A DNA stretch of 64,000 nucleotides from Vampirovibrio sp041737375 (GTDB lineage: Bacteria > Cyanobacteriota > Vampirovibrionia > Vampirovibrionales > Vampirovibrionaceae). The notes below the pieces were generated by a model. It was not told where the DNA came from, did not search any database, and saw only the letters and a program-made list of their open reading frames with translations. A program made the translations under genes and the position numbers. Location: positions 620,001 through 684,000 of the forward strand of contig NZ_JBGSRV010000010.1 in the NCBI RefSeq assembly GCF_041737375.1. Direction: 5' to 3'. Within the stretch, counting starts at the first letter, position 1, and each line of letters begins with the position of its first letter. This document shows positions 51,117 to 60,456 of this stretch, in pieces.

Positions 51117-53732
51117 ATGAGAGAGTCCAATACTGCCGAAACAACTCTAAAGCCACTGCCCCCAAAGCAAGGCAACTACAATACCCTGCATTCCATGTCC
51201 GCCGATCCGGCAGGGGCCACCCCCATGGTCAGTCAATTTTTGGCGGTAAAAGCCCAATATCCGGGCATTATTTTGTTTTACCGCATGGGCGATTTTTACG
51301 AAACCTTTTTTGAGGACGCCCTAATCACAGCCCGAGTGCTGGAAATCACCCTCACCGGCAGAGACGCCGGACAAGCGGGGCGTATTCCCATGGCGGGCAT
51401 TCCGGTTAAGGCGGCGGAAACCTACTTAACCAAGCTGCTGGCCCAAAATTTAAAAGTGGCCGTTTGCGAGCAAATGGAAGACCCCAGTCAGGCCAAAGGG
51501 CTGGTAAAGCGCCAAGTGGTGCGGGTGCTTTCCAGCGGCACCATCACCGAACCCTCTTTGTTACGGCCCGAGGAAAACAACTTTTTGGCGGCTTTGCACA
51601 TTCAATCGCCCCAACAGTGCGGTTTTGCCTATTGCGACATCACCACCGGAGAGTTTCGGGTAACGGAGCTGACTTTTTTAGAATTGCTATCAGAACTGGA
51701 TCGCATTCGGCCCGTAGAAATTCTGGTGAAGGGCCGCAAGCGCAGGGCCGCCTCTATTCACGAGCTGGATGAATTTTTAGCGGATGTTCCCCCTGAAATT
51801 ACCGCTAATTATAAGTGCACCCCCTTGCCGGAAGGCGCGTTTCAGGTATCAGACACCCGACAAGTGCTGTTAAACTTGTTCAAAGTGGCCTCTCTGGATG
51901 GATTTGGGCTGGAAGCGTTGCCCCTGGCCCTGCAAGCGGCAGGCACCATTGGCTATTACATCAGCCGGAATTTTCTGGACAACCTGCCGGTATTTAACGG
52001 CATTCGCAGCTACGCCCTGCAACAAACCGTAACCATGAACACCACCGCCCGACGCAACTTAGAGTTGCTGGCCACCGTTAAAAACGGGCAACACGAAGGC
52101 AGTTTGCTATGGGTGCTGAACCGAACCTGCACCAGCATGGGAACCCGCCTGTTGCGGCAATGGATTAGCCAACCCTTGACTCATCTTCCTGAAATCCTGT
52201 CCCGGCTGGACGGGGTGGAAGAGTTGGTAAATCACCCCGGTATCCGTGAATCGGTGCGGCATTTACTGCCCGATATTTATGACATTGAGCGCCTCAGCAC
52301 CAAAGTGGCCAACCTGAACGCCCAGCCCCGGGATTTAATTGCCCTCAAGCAATCCATTGCCCGTTTGCCGGATTTATCCAACTTGCTCAAACCGCTGGAA
52401 ACCTTTTACTTAAGCCGCATGCAGGCGTTTCCACCCGAATTGTTCAAGATGATGGCCCTGATTGATCAGGCCATTGATGATTCTCCGGCTTTAAGCCTGA
52501 AAGAAGGCGGCATTATCAAAACGGGGTTCCACGCCGAACTGGATCAAATGCGGGATTTGGTGCGGAATCACGAAAGCTGGCTTGCCCAATATGAGGCAGA
52601 GCAAAAAGAGCTTACCGGCATTAAAACCCTGAAAGTCTCTTTTAACAGTGCGTTTGGCTACTTTATTGAAGTAACCCGAGCCAATGCCAGTGCGGTGCCT
52701 GCCGATTACCACCGCAAGCAAACCCTGACCAACGCCGAGCGTTACACCACGGATATCCTGAAAAACCACGAGGGACAGGTATTAGACGCCCAGAGCCGAC
52801 AGTATGAACTGGAATACAACCTGTTTATCGAGTTACGGCAAAAACTGCTGGCATTTGCCAACATTGTGGCCGATTGCGCCCAGCGGGTTTCGGTGCTGGA
52901 TGTGCTGCAATCGCTGGCCACGGTGGCCGTTGAACAAAGTTATGTGCGCCCGCAAGTGGATGAATCCTACGAAATTAACTTGCAACAAAGCCGCCATCCG
53001 GTGGTGGAAAAAATGTTACCCTTGGGGCGGTTTGTGCCCAACAGCGTTACCCTGTCCGCCAACCCGGATGAGCATCAAATCCCGCAAATGATGATTATCA
53101 CAGGTCCCAACATGGCCGGAAAATCGACTTACATGCGACAAGTGGCCCTGATTGTGCTGATGGCCCAAATGGGTTCTTTTGTTCCGGCCACTTATGCCCG
53201 CATTGGCTTGGTGGATGGCATTTATACCCGTGTCGGGGCAGTAGATGACCTCTCCAGCGGGCAATCCACTTTTATGGTGGAAATGAACGAAACCGCCCAG
53301 ATTTTACATGGCGCCACCCGCCGGGGGCTGGTATTGCTGGATGAAGTGGGTCGTGGCACCAGCACTTACGATGGTGTTTCCATTGCGTGGGCCGTTTCGG
53401 AATATATGGCCACCAAAATGGGTTGCCGCACCCTGTTTGCCACCCATTACCACGAGTTAAACACCCTGGAGCAGACCCATTCCAACATTGCCAATTACCG
53501 GGTTTGTGTCACTGAGGCAGATGGGGACATTGAGTTTCTTCATACCGTAGAGCCTGGTGCCGCCCAGAAGAGCTACGGCATTCAAGTGGCTAAAATGGCT
53601 GGCATTCCGGGAGAAATCATTCATAAGGCAGAATCACTGCTGAGCCAGATGCAGAAAAAAGAACTGGCCATGGTTAATACCAGACAGATACGGGAAATCG
53701 AGGTGGAAACCCCACAGCTCAGCTTGTTTTAG
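51117..53732 (+). CDS. mutS: DNA mismatch repair protein MutS
   Basis: An 871-residue MutS. The mismatch-recognition domain opens with MVSQFLAVKAQYPGIILFYRMGDFYETF, which holds the conserved Phe-x-Glu (YETF reads F-Y-E-T). Clamp and lever regions follow. The ATPase Walker A is TGPNMAGKSTYMRQ and the Walker B region DEVGRGTSTYDG. TLFATHYHELNTL is also typical. The length is close to E. coli MutS (853). Start at ATG 51117 adds about 37 residues before the first conserved block; an ATG at 51195 is the alternative. mutL is not in this window. Confidence 0.97.
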   Translation: MRESNTAETTLKPLPPKQGNYNTLHSMSADPAGATPMVSQFLAVKAQYPGIILFYRMGDFYETFFEDALITARVLEITLTGRDAGQAGRIPMAGIPVKAAETYLTKLLAQNLKVAVCEQMEDPSQAKGLVKRQVVRVLSSGTITEPSLLRPEENNFLAALHIQSPQQCGFAYCDITTGEFRVTELTFLELLSELDRIRPVEILVKGRKRRAASIHELDEFLADVPPEITANYKCTPLPEGAFQVSDTRQVLLNLFKVASLDGFGLEALPLALQAAGTIGYYISRNFLDNLPVFNGIRSYALQQTVTMNTTARRNLELLATVKNGQHEGSLLWVLNRTCTSMGTRLLRQWISQPLTHLPEILSRLDGVEELVNHPGIRESVRHLLPDIYDIERLSTKVANLNAQPRDLIALKQSIARLPDLSNLLKPLETFYLSRMQAFPPELFKMMALIDQAIDDSPALSLKEGGIIKTGFHAELDQMRDLVRNHESWLAQYEAEQKELTGIKTLKVSFNSAFGYFIEVTRANASAVPADYHRKQTLTNAERYTTDILKNHEGQVLDAQSRQYELEYNLFIELRQKLLAFANIVADCAQRVSVLDVLQSLATVAVEQSYVRPQVDESYEINLQQSRHPVVEKMLPLGRFVPNSVTLSANPDEHQIPQMMIITGPNMAGKSTYMRQVALIVLMAQMGSFVPATYARIGLVDGIYTRVGAVDDLSSGQSTFMVEMNETAQILHGATRRGLVLLDEVGRGTSTYDGVSIAWAVSEYMATKMGCRTLFATHYHELNTLEQTHSNIANYRVCVTEADGDIEFLHTVEPGAAQKSYGIQVAKMAGIPGEIIHKAESLLSQMQKKELAMVNTRQIREIEVETPQLSLF

Positions 53733-53872
53733 GAACTGCGGTTTGCCGAAAATATCGCAATTAAGCTACACTGAGAGTATAAGAGGATGAGGCGCACTGG
53801 TTTTCAGCGTGGAACGCCCCCAGTTTTAAACATCCGATTGAAGCCGTTGAGTCAACGCAGAAAGTGACCCCC

Positions 53873-55222
53873 ATGATCAGCACCGACAGCACTATCGCAG
53901 CCATCGCCACCGCCCGTGGGCAGGGCAGTGTGGCTGTCATCCGCATCAGCGGAAAAGACGCCTGGAGCATCGCTTACGAACTGTTTTCCCGCAAGAACAT
54001 TCAATTCCAGCATGGCCGGTTTTATCACGGCTGGATTAGCGATCATGGCGATATTATTGATGAAGTGCTGTTACTGGCTTTTAAAGACCCCAACAGCTAC
54101 ACCGGCGAAGATGTGATTGAAATTCATTGCCACGGCGGCGATGTGATTTGCCATAAAATTCTGGGCCTTTGCGTTAAAAATGGCGCCCGCATCGCCATGC
54201 CCGGAGAGTTCACCATGCGGGCTTATCTCAACGGCAAAATGGATTTAACCCAGGCCGAATCGGTGATGGATTTGATTTCTTCACGCAGTGAACGGTTGAT
54301 TGCACAGGCATCCGGCAACTTGAAAAACCGATCGCTGGGCAAGTATATCGATGACATGAGCCACGGCTTGCTGGACTTACAGGCTCAGATTGTAGCCAGT
54401 ATTGATTTCCCCGAAGAAGTGGATGAGCCGGATCGCCAAATTTTGGCCAATAAACTGGATGAGTGTCTGGAAGGCATTTCGCGGCTAAAAGAAAGCGCCC
54501 AACGGAACCGCATGGTGCGAGAAGGCTTAAAAGTGGCCTTGCTGGGCATGCCCAACTCTGGAAAATCCTCGTTGTTTAACGCCTTACTGGCCAGCGATCG
54601 CTCCATTGTGACCGATCAGGCCGGAACCACCCGAGATGTGGTGACTGAGGTGCTGGACATTGATGGAATCGCCATCACCCTGATTGACACGGCAGGCATT
54701 CGGGAAACCCACCACAGTATTGAAATGATGGGCATTGAGCGCAGTTGGAAAGCCGCCACCGAAGCCCAGATTGTGATTTATCTGATTGATTGCTCGGTAG
54801 GCGTGTTGCGCTACGATATGCAGATTTTAAGCAAGCTGGAAGCCAGCAATACCATTGTGGTAGGCAATAAAAAAGATTTACTGCGGGCAGGCCAAAAAAC
54901 GTTCCCCAACTGGATTTACCTTTCGGTGAAAAGCCGAGAGGGCATGGATGAAATTTATGCCGCCCTGCAAGAAAAAATCCGCTCTTTCTCGCATGAGGAA
55001 ACCGGCTTGACCATTTCGCTCAACCAGCGCCAAATTCAGTGCTGCATACAAGTGGAAGAGTGCCTGAATCAAGCCAGACAGGCCATCCACTCCACCTTGC
55101 CGCTGGATGTGGTTACGCTTCCTATGACCGAGGCCCTGCGAAAGCTGGATGAATTGATGGGGCGAGACACCACCGAAGAGGTGTTAACCAGCGTATTCCA
55201 GCAGTTTTGCGTGGGAAAGTAG
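53873..55222 (+). CDS. mnmE: tRNA modification GTPase MnmE
   Basis: A 449-residue GTPase that acts with MnmG on wobble uridine 34. N-terminal tetrahydrofolate-binding domain: STIAAIATARGQGSVAVIRISG and VIEIHCHGGDVICHKIL. The G domain is inserted in the helical domain, with GMPNSGKSSLFN (G1) and LIDTAGIRET (G3). The protein ends in FCVGK, a variant of the catalytic CxGK tail. The ATG at 53873 was preferred to an in-frame GTG at 53864 because it matches the family start (MISTDSTIAAIAT). Its partner mnmG is at 10.3 kb. Confidence 0.96.
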   Translation: MISTDSTIAAIATARGQGSVAVIRISGKDAWSIAYELFSRKNIQFQHGRFYHGWISDHGDIIDEVLLLAFKDPNSYTGEDVIEIHCHGGDVICHKILGLCVKNGARIAMPGEFTMRAYLNGKMDLTQAESVMDLISSRSERLIAQASGNLKNRSLGKYIDDMSHGLLDLQAQIVASIDFPEEVDEPDRQILANKLDECLEGISRLKESAQRNRMVREGLKVALLGMPNSGKSSLFNALLASDRSIVTDQAGTTRDVVTEVLDIDGIAITLIDTAGIRETHHSIEMMGIERSWKAATEAQIVIYLIDCSVGVLRYDMQILSKLEASNTIVVGNKKDLLRAGQKTFPNWIYLSVKSREGMDEIYAALQEKIRSFSHEETGLTISLNQRQIQCCIQVEECLNQARQAIHSTLPLDVVTLPMTEALRKLDELMGRDTTEEVLTSVFQQFCVGK

Positions 55223-55234
55223 GCAGGCACACCC

Positions 55235-56842
55235 ATGCAACACCCTTACCAAACCCTGACGCTGAGTGAAAAAGTAGCCCAATTGTTTATGCTGGGTTAC
55301 GAAGGCTTATCTCCCAACCCCATCACCCACCGCTTTTTAGAGCGAGGCTTGGGGGGGCTGATTTTTTTTCGGGATAACTTTGACACCCTGCCCCAGCAAA
55401 CCCCGCTAGCGGTGGCCCAGTTAATGGCGGACTTCACCGCTCGCATCCCCGCTCACCTGCCTGCCCCACTACTGGGCATTGATCAGGAAGGCGGACAAGT
55501 GGAACGGCTGCCTCATACCCTGTTTCCCACCGCATTAACCCCCCGAGCGGTGGCACTGGCAAACCAGCCAGACGATCTGGCTGAAACCATGTACCGGCAA
55601 CTGGCTCAAAATCTGCTTTCGGTGGGGCTGAATCTGGATTTTTTCCCCACGCTGGATGTTAATTTTCAGCCCAATAACCCCATTATCGGGGTGCGTAGCT
55701 TTGGAGACGATGCCCAAACCGTTTGGCGTTTTTCAAAAATAGCCCTACAAGCCTTTCAACAAGCGGGACTCATTGCGGTGGGCAAGCACTTTCCGGGCCA
55801 CGGCAATGGAACGGTGGACTCTCACCTCGATTTACCCACCCTGCACTTCACTGCTGAAGAATTATGGCCATTTCAACAGGCCGTTGAGGCTGGCCTGCCG
55901 GTCATGCTGGTGGCCCACGGCTATTACCCGGCCTTGCAAACCACGGCGGAAGAGCAAAAACTGCCCGCCTCCGCCTCCCCAGCCATTCTTCAGGGATTGC
56001 TGCGCCAGCAGTGTGGATTTCAGGGGGTTATTATTACAGATGACATGTGCATGGGCGCCATTACCAAGCATCGTAGTCCCGTAGAAGCCGCTTTGGCCTC
56101 CCTGAAAGCAGGGGTGGATATTTTGCTTTACAAGCAAAGCACCGAAGCGGAATGGGATGTGTACGAAGCGGTCATTCATGCGTTTGAAAGCGGCCAACTG
56201 CCCATGAGTCAACTGGAGGAATCACTCCAGCGAATTGCCGCTTTAAAGTCACGCTACCTCAAGCCTTTTTCGGCACAGACCATTACCTTGACCTCCCAAC
56301 AATGCGCTCAACAAGCAGCCCTAACCGCTGAACGGGGCATCACCGAGCTGGCAGGAAAAGCCGACTTACTGCCCCTAGCGCCTCAGGCACCCTGCTTGCT
56401 GATTCATCCGGAGCGAGACAGCATGGGCAATTACGCCTTTGATGCGCCCACCTCCCCCGCTTTAAACCTGCTGTTTGAACAGGCGGGCTTCAGTATGCTG
56501 CAAAGCCTGAGCTATCCGCCCAAGCAGGCGTTTTCAGCTGCTGCCATTTCGGAAAAAATAGGCGTTGCGCCTGAAGTGATTGTGTTTGTGAGCTTTAACC
56601 CGCTAATTTACACCAGCCAGGCAGACTTATACGAAGTCCTGAGGCGGCAATACCCAACCACGCCCATCATTCTGGCGTCCGCTGGCACGGCTTACGATCG
56701 GCAAAGTCTGTCTGAACCCGATTTGCACCTTAGCCTGTGCAGCTATCGCCCGGCCACCATGCAGGCCCTGGCTACGCTAATGGCAACAGGGTTTTCAGCA
56801 GAGGCCCAAGTTGCCGCAAGCCAGCCTGTAAGGCAAGCTTAG
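55235..56842 (+). CDS. nagZ: Beta-N-acetylhexosaminidase NagZ (GH3)
   Basis: A 535-residue GH3 enzyme that removes GlcNAc from anhydromuropeptides in wall recycling. Evidence: LFMLGYEGL, GGLIFFRDNF, LLGIDQEGGQVERL, VGKHFPGHGNGTVDSHLDLP with the mobile catalytic histidine, and the nucleophile Asp in VIITDDMCMGAI. E. coli NagZ is about 340 residues; here a further 195-residue C-terminal domain follows, as in many non-proteobacterial GH3 enzymes. No signal peptide is seen. It starts 12 bases after mnmE. Its last 71 bases overlap the convergent glycerate kinase gene in another frame. Confidence 0.93.
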   Translation: MQHPYQTLTLSEKVAQLFMLGYEGLSPNPITHRFLERGLGGLIFFRDNFDTLPQQTPLAVAQLMADFTARIPAHLPAPLLGIDQEGGQVERLPHTLFPTALTPRAVALANQPDDLAETMYRQLAQNLLSVGLNLDFFPTLDVNFQPNNPIIGVRSFGDDAQTVWRFSKIALQAFQQAGLIAVGKHFPGHGNGTVDSHLDLPTLHFTAEELWPFQQAVEAGLPVMLVAHGYYPALQTTAEEQKLPASASPAILQGLLRQQCGFQGVIITDDMCMGAITKHRSPVEAALASLKAGVDILLYKQSTEAEWDVYEAVIHAFESGQLPMSQLEESLQRIAALKSRYLKPFSAQTITLTSQQCAQQAALTAERGITELAGKADLLPLAPQAPCLLIHPERDSMGNYAFDAPTSPALNLLFEQAGFSMLQSLSYPPKQAFSAAAISEKIGVAPEVIVFVSFNPLIYTSQADLYEVLRRQYPTTPIILASAGTAYDRQSLSEPDLHLSLCSYRPATMQALATLMATGFSAEAQVAASQPVRQA

Positions 56843-57917
56843 GATTACTCATAGAAGCACGGGCAGAGCGGGCAGCTTCCGCCAGCGGAAACACATGCAC
56901 CGGCGGCTGAAAACCCAGCCCCGCTTCCACTTGACCGCAGACCACCACCACCGGCTTTTGGCCTGCCCAGCTTAGCAAATTTCCCACCGCCTTGCCGCTT
57001 AAAGACGTCTGATCAAAGCGCCCTTCCCCGGTTAAAATCAAATCGGCCAAGGCCATTTTTTGAGGCAGGCCCAAAGCATCCGCCAACCACGCACTGCCTC
57101 CAATAATGCCCGAGCGGGGCAAGTGACGCAGCCCATACGCCAAACCGCCCGCCGCACCGGCTCCGGGCAGCGTGGTTAAATCAGCCCCGCAAGCGGCGGC
57201 CATTAAGCGGCTGACCTGTTGCAAGCCAAGCGCCAACTGTTCACACTGCTGGGCATCTGCGCCTTTTTGAGGGGCAAACACAGCGGCCGCTCCCTGCGAA
57301 CCCAGCAAGGGATTGATCACATCGGTGGCAATCACCCAGCGTCCTGTATAAAACGGCTGTTCAGGAAAAATCACCCGCTGAATTTCCAGTAAATTCTGGC
57401 CCGCAATGGGATCTTGTAGCGTTTGGCCCAAGGCGTTTTCAAAGCGCACCCCCAGGGCTTGCAAGGCCCCTAGCCCGCCATCGGTAGAGGCACTACCGCC
57501 CACCGTGATAATCACTTCTTCCGGCTGATAGGTTTGCAAGGCGTGTTGAATCAATTCCCCCACCCCGTAAGAGGTAGCCGCCATGGGCGACAGACGACCC
57601 GCCAGCAACTTCAAGCCGTGCGCCTGAGCGGACTCGATGACCACCGCTTTTTGATGGGGCACCCATAAATAGTCAGCGCTCACCCGCACCCCGGCCACCG
57701 GGCCAGTTACAGTGGCAGTAATTCGCTCAGCGGCAGGCCATACCGATTGCAGCACCGACAAGGTGTCATCGCCCCCATCGGCAATGGGGCAATGCAGAAT
57801 CGTCACCGTGTCCCCCAACTGGTCTCTCAAAAAGTCCGCCATTACGGTGGCCACTTCCAAGGCCGATAATGAACCTTTAAAGCAGGCCGGGGCAACCAGA
57901 ATGGTGGGTTTAAACAT
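56772..57917 (-). CDS. Glycerate 2-kinase (GarK/GlxK type)
   Basis: A 381-residue glycerate kinase that phosphorylates D-glycerate, at position 2 in characterised GarK/GlxK enzymes. ILVAPACFKGSLSALEVATVM at the start carries the conserved Asp/Lys region, followed by PIADGGDDTLSVL, VGGSASTDGGLGALQALG and LTGEGRFDQTSLSGKAVG. Length is standard (about 380). The 3' end overlaps nagZ by 71 bases, convergently. Glycerate could come from photorespiration-like or mannosylglycerate breakdown; the GH38 enzyme in this window might release it if it is MngB-type (inference). Confidence 0.95.
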   Translation of the reverse strand: MFKPTILVAPACFKGSLSALEVATVMADFLRDQLGDTVTILHCPIADGGDDTLSVLQSVWPAAERITATVTGPVAGVRVSADYLWVPHQKAVVIESAQAHGLKLLAGRLSPMAATSYGVGELIQHALQTYQPEEVIITVGGSASTDGGLGALQALGVRFENALGQTLQDPIAGQNLLEIQRVIFPEQPFYTGRWVIATDVINPLLGSQGAAAVFAPQKGADAQQCEQLALGLQQVSRLMAAACGADLTTLPGAGAAGGLAYGLRHLPRSGIIGGSAWLADALGLPQKMALADLILTGEGRFDQTSLSGKAVGNLLSWAGQKPVVVVCGQVEAGLGFQPPVHVFPLAEAARSARASMSNPKLALQAGLRQLGPLLKTLLPLA

Positions 57918-58110
57918 CTCGACTTTCTTTCCTCACAAAGCACCTGCAACGTCCACTTATTCGCCATTATGCCATACGTTACCCCCAGCGAACCGAGGCT
58001 GAACCCTTAAAAATTGCTAAAATAAAAGAAGCAAACCTATCAAAAAAGTGCGTTCCCCTCCAATACAGTCCCAAAGCGCTGGAACCCAAAGAGCTGGAAA
58101 GTAATGTGAT

Positions 58111-59844
58111 TTGAAATTATCTCCCGCAACAATAACCCTTTGGGGCTGGATAATGCTGCTGGCCGGTTTTGCCGGCCTGGCCTGCTATGTCATGAAACCG
58201 GAGGTGGCTGGCTTTTTATACGATGACGGCATGTACCTGATGGCCGCCAAAGCGCTGGCGGCAGGGGAAGGGTATCGACTTTCCGGGGTAGTGGGCGCGC
58301 CTTTATTTTATAAATATCCACCCCTTTATCCACTGATATTGGCGCTGGGCTGGCTTTTCAATCCACATTTTCCACAAAATATGGTGTGGTTCAAGTGCCT
58401 CAATATTCTGTTTTCCACGCTCACACTAGGGCTTTGGGGCTATTATTTTCAAAAAATCCGGCGGTTTTCCACTGGGATAAGCTTGCTACTGGTGGCCATT
58501 GTGGCCACCAACTGGCGCTTTTTGGAAGTCAGTACCGAATTGATGTCTGAGCCGCTTTGGATGCTGCTGACCGTGATCACGCTGATTTTATGCCATCGAT
58601 TCCACGCAAAAAACCAGCCCCTCAGCCTTTTTCAAACCGGAATACTCATTGGGCTAAGCGTGGCGGCTTTTTACACCCGCACCATGGCCCTGCCCCTAAT
58701 GGCGGGGGTTGGCCTTTGGCTTTGGATAAACCGACAACGCAAGCAGGCCCTGTTTTACGCAGTAGGCAGCTTCACGCTCAGCTTGCCATGGCTACAGTGG
58801 TCCGGCGCTCGAAAAGACACCACCTACGGGGTAGGGGACTTTCTGGTGCGCAGTTTTCAAGAAACCTACTTTCAATCCTTCCGCATGGATTTAAACCACG
58901 AATATACGCTGATAGAACTGCTCAGCAAGGGTGCCAGCGAACTATTGGGCAACCTGTCCGTTCAGTTTTTCCCCTTGCTGGAACGTTTTTTTCTCAGTAA
59001 ACCCACCCTGTTTTCAGAAAGCATTATTTTGGCATTAAGCATGCTACTCACACTGGGACTAGGCCACTACGCTTACCAGCAGTTGCAAAAAAGGCAATAC
59101 TCACCCGAAGGGCTTTATGTGGCCTTTTACCTGGTCATCCTGCCCTTCTGGAGCTTCCACAGCGTTTATCCCCGCTTTATCATGCCGCTAATGCCTTTGC
59201 TAATAAGCTTTTTAGTATCCATGGCGCCAGACAGCCCCCGCTTTAAAACAGCAGTTGCTTTTGCCTTGCCCACGCTGCTGGTAGGCATGCTAGGGCTTAA
59301 CGCTCTACATTTAGCCCCTTACTTGCAGAAAGCCACCCCCAACGAACTCACGGTTCAACCTCAACTCAACTTGTGGGCAGAATATCAACAGGCATTCCAG
59401 TTTATTAAAACCCATACCCCCGCCCACAGCCGAATTTATATTAAAAATATGGATGAAAATTATTTTTACGCCTTACACACCCATCGCCCTGTTTTTGATT
59501 TTTTTATTTTCCTGCCTCAAAAGCGCTTACTAAAGGCCTGCCCAAACCCCAATCGCATTTGTCTAGAGCAACTACAACAGCAAAACACGCAGGCCACAGG
59601 CCAGGTTTTAAATTATCAGGGCGCCCACTATATTGTGGACAGCCCTGTTCGGGTGCTTAAAAACCAATATAACAACTGGTTCCCGGTACCCAGTACCAAG
59701 CAATTAAACCCCTTGTTTTCAAGCCCAGCCCCAAAACGTCTGGAACGGGTCTTTCAAACCCAGGCCGGATTGATTTCCATCTATCAATACGTCCCTGCCC
59801 CAAATTTTTCCCAACCCCTCCTTTTACATGAAAAAGATCAGTAA
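58111..59844 (+). CDS. GT39-like membrane glycosyltransferase
   Basis: A 577-residue polytopic protein beginning at TTG (GGAAAG nine bases upstream). The first periplasmic loop has YDDGMYLMAAKALAAGEGYRL, the paired acidic residues of the GT-C transferases, and YKYPPLYPLILALGWLFNP. About 10-11 helices are visible up to residue 400, followed by a soluble C-terminal domain. It is likely to use a polyprenyl-phosphate sugar donor. It is not part of the cassette at 44.4-48.2 kb and has no glycosyltransferase neighbour; the following gene is a pilin, so pilin glycosylation is a possibility (inference). Confidence 0.8.
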   Translation: MKLSPATITLWGWIMLLAGFAGLACYVMKPEVAGFLYDDGMYLMAAKALAAGEGYRLSGVVGAPLFYKYPPLYPLILALGWLFNPHFPQNMVWFKCLNILFSTLTLGLWGYYFQKIRRFSTGISLLLVAIVATNWRFLEVSTELMSEPLWMLLTVITLILCHRFHAKNQPLSLFQTGILIGLSVAAFYTRTMALPLMAGVGLWLWINRQRKQALFYAVGSFTLSLPWLQWSGARKDTTYGVGDFLVRSFQETYFQSFRMDLNHEYTLIELLSKGASELLGNLSVQFFPLLERFFLSKPTLFSESIILALSMLLTLGLGHYAYQQLQKRQYSPEGLYVAFYLVILPFWSFHSVYPRFIMPLMPLLISFLVSMAPDSPRFKTAVAFALPTLLVGMLGLNALHLAPYLQKATPNELTVQPQLNLWAEYQQAFQFIKTHTPAHSRIYIKNMDENYFYALHTHRPVFDFFIFLPQKRLLKACPNPNRICLEQLQQQNTQATGQVLNYQGAHYIVDSPVRVLKNQYNNWFPVPSTKQLNPLFSSPAPKRLERVFQTQAGLISIYQYVPAPNFSQPLLLHEKDQ

Positions 59845-59872
59845 TTTTACTGATAAAGTATTCCGCCCAAAG

Positions 59873-59899
59873 TTCGACAATATAATTACAAGATATAAT
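59873..59899 (+). promoter_or_regulatory. Candidate promoter of the pilin gene
   Basis: TTCGAC (59873-59878) and TATAAT (59894-59899) are 15 bases apart; a second TATAAT at 59881-59886 overlaps. The region is AT-rich and lies about 80 bases before the pilin start. Spacing is short, so which box is used is unclear. Confidence 0.35.
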
Positions 59900-59977
59900 A
59901 AAAAATAAACAACTGTTTATTCAAAGCAGGAATCAATCGCTACCCGACCTCAATGAGTGGCGAAGAAGGAGAACCCT

Positions 59978-60403
59978 ATGAAAACCCAAAAAGGCTTTAC
60001 CTTGATTGAATTGGCGGTTGTAATCGCCATTATCGCAATTTTGGCCGCTGTAGCACTACCCCGCTTTGGTGATACCACAGCTCAAGCGGAAGCCTCGCTG
60101 ATTAAAGACTTAAAAGCCCAGCTAGCCAGCGCTGGCGCTATTTACACCGCAGAAAAAGCCTCCACCCCAAATGGTTTTACAGATTATGTAGACCCTTTAA
60201 AAACAGCCAATAGGGCCACAGGGAAAACCATTGCCATCGGCAGCTTTGGTAGAGGAGGTTGTACTGTTGCGGCAGCCACCATTACTTGCCCTACAACAGC
60301 TTTTACCAAATGGAGCGGCGTTAGTTACACCTTTACCGATGGCGTTGTGACCGTAAGGGCAAACCCTGCCAACGGCAATAAACTGCCCGCCTTTAACAAC
60401 TAA
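59978..60403 (+). CDS. Type IV pilin-like protein
   Basis: A 141-residue prepilin. The leader MKTQKG is followed by FTLIELAVVIAIIAILAAVALPRF, with the prepilin peptidase site between Gly6 and Phe7 and the conserved Glu at +5. The globular part contains two cysteines (GRGGCTV and ITCPTT) that could form a disulfide loop near the C-terminus. AAGGAG lies six bases before the ATG; a GTG at 59957 in the same frame would add MAKKENP and is not used. It is the only pilin gene in the window. It could be a major pilin or a type II secretion pseudopilin. A strong terminator follows. Confidence 0.9.
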   Translation: MKTQKGFTLIELAVVIAIIAILAAVALPRFGDTTAQAEASLIKDLKAQLASAGAIYTAEKASTPNGFTDYVDPLKTANRATGKTIAIGSFGRGGCTVAAATITCPTTAFTKWSGVSYTFTDGVVTVRANPANGNKLPAFNN

Positions 60404-60415
60404 TTTACAGATTAC

Positions 60416-60456
60416 AACGGGGAAGGCTAACTGTGTTTGGCCTTCCCCCGTTTTTT
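60416..60456 (+). terminator. Intrinsic terminator overlapping the histidine kinase start
   Basis: AACGGGGAAGGC pairs with GCCTTCCCCCGTT (one bulged C), followed by TTTTTT. It lies 13 bases past the pilin stop. The kinase ribosome-binding site GGAAGG is in the 5' arm and its GTG start (60433) in the loop, so the hairpin can stop transcription and, if transcribed, hide the ribosome-binding site. Confidence 0.85.
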
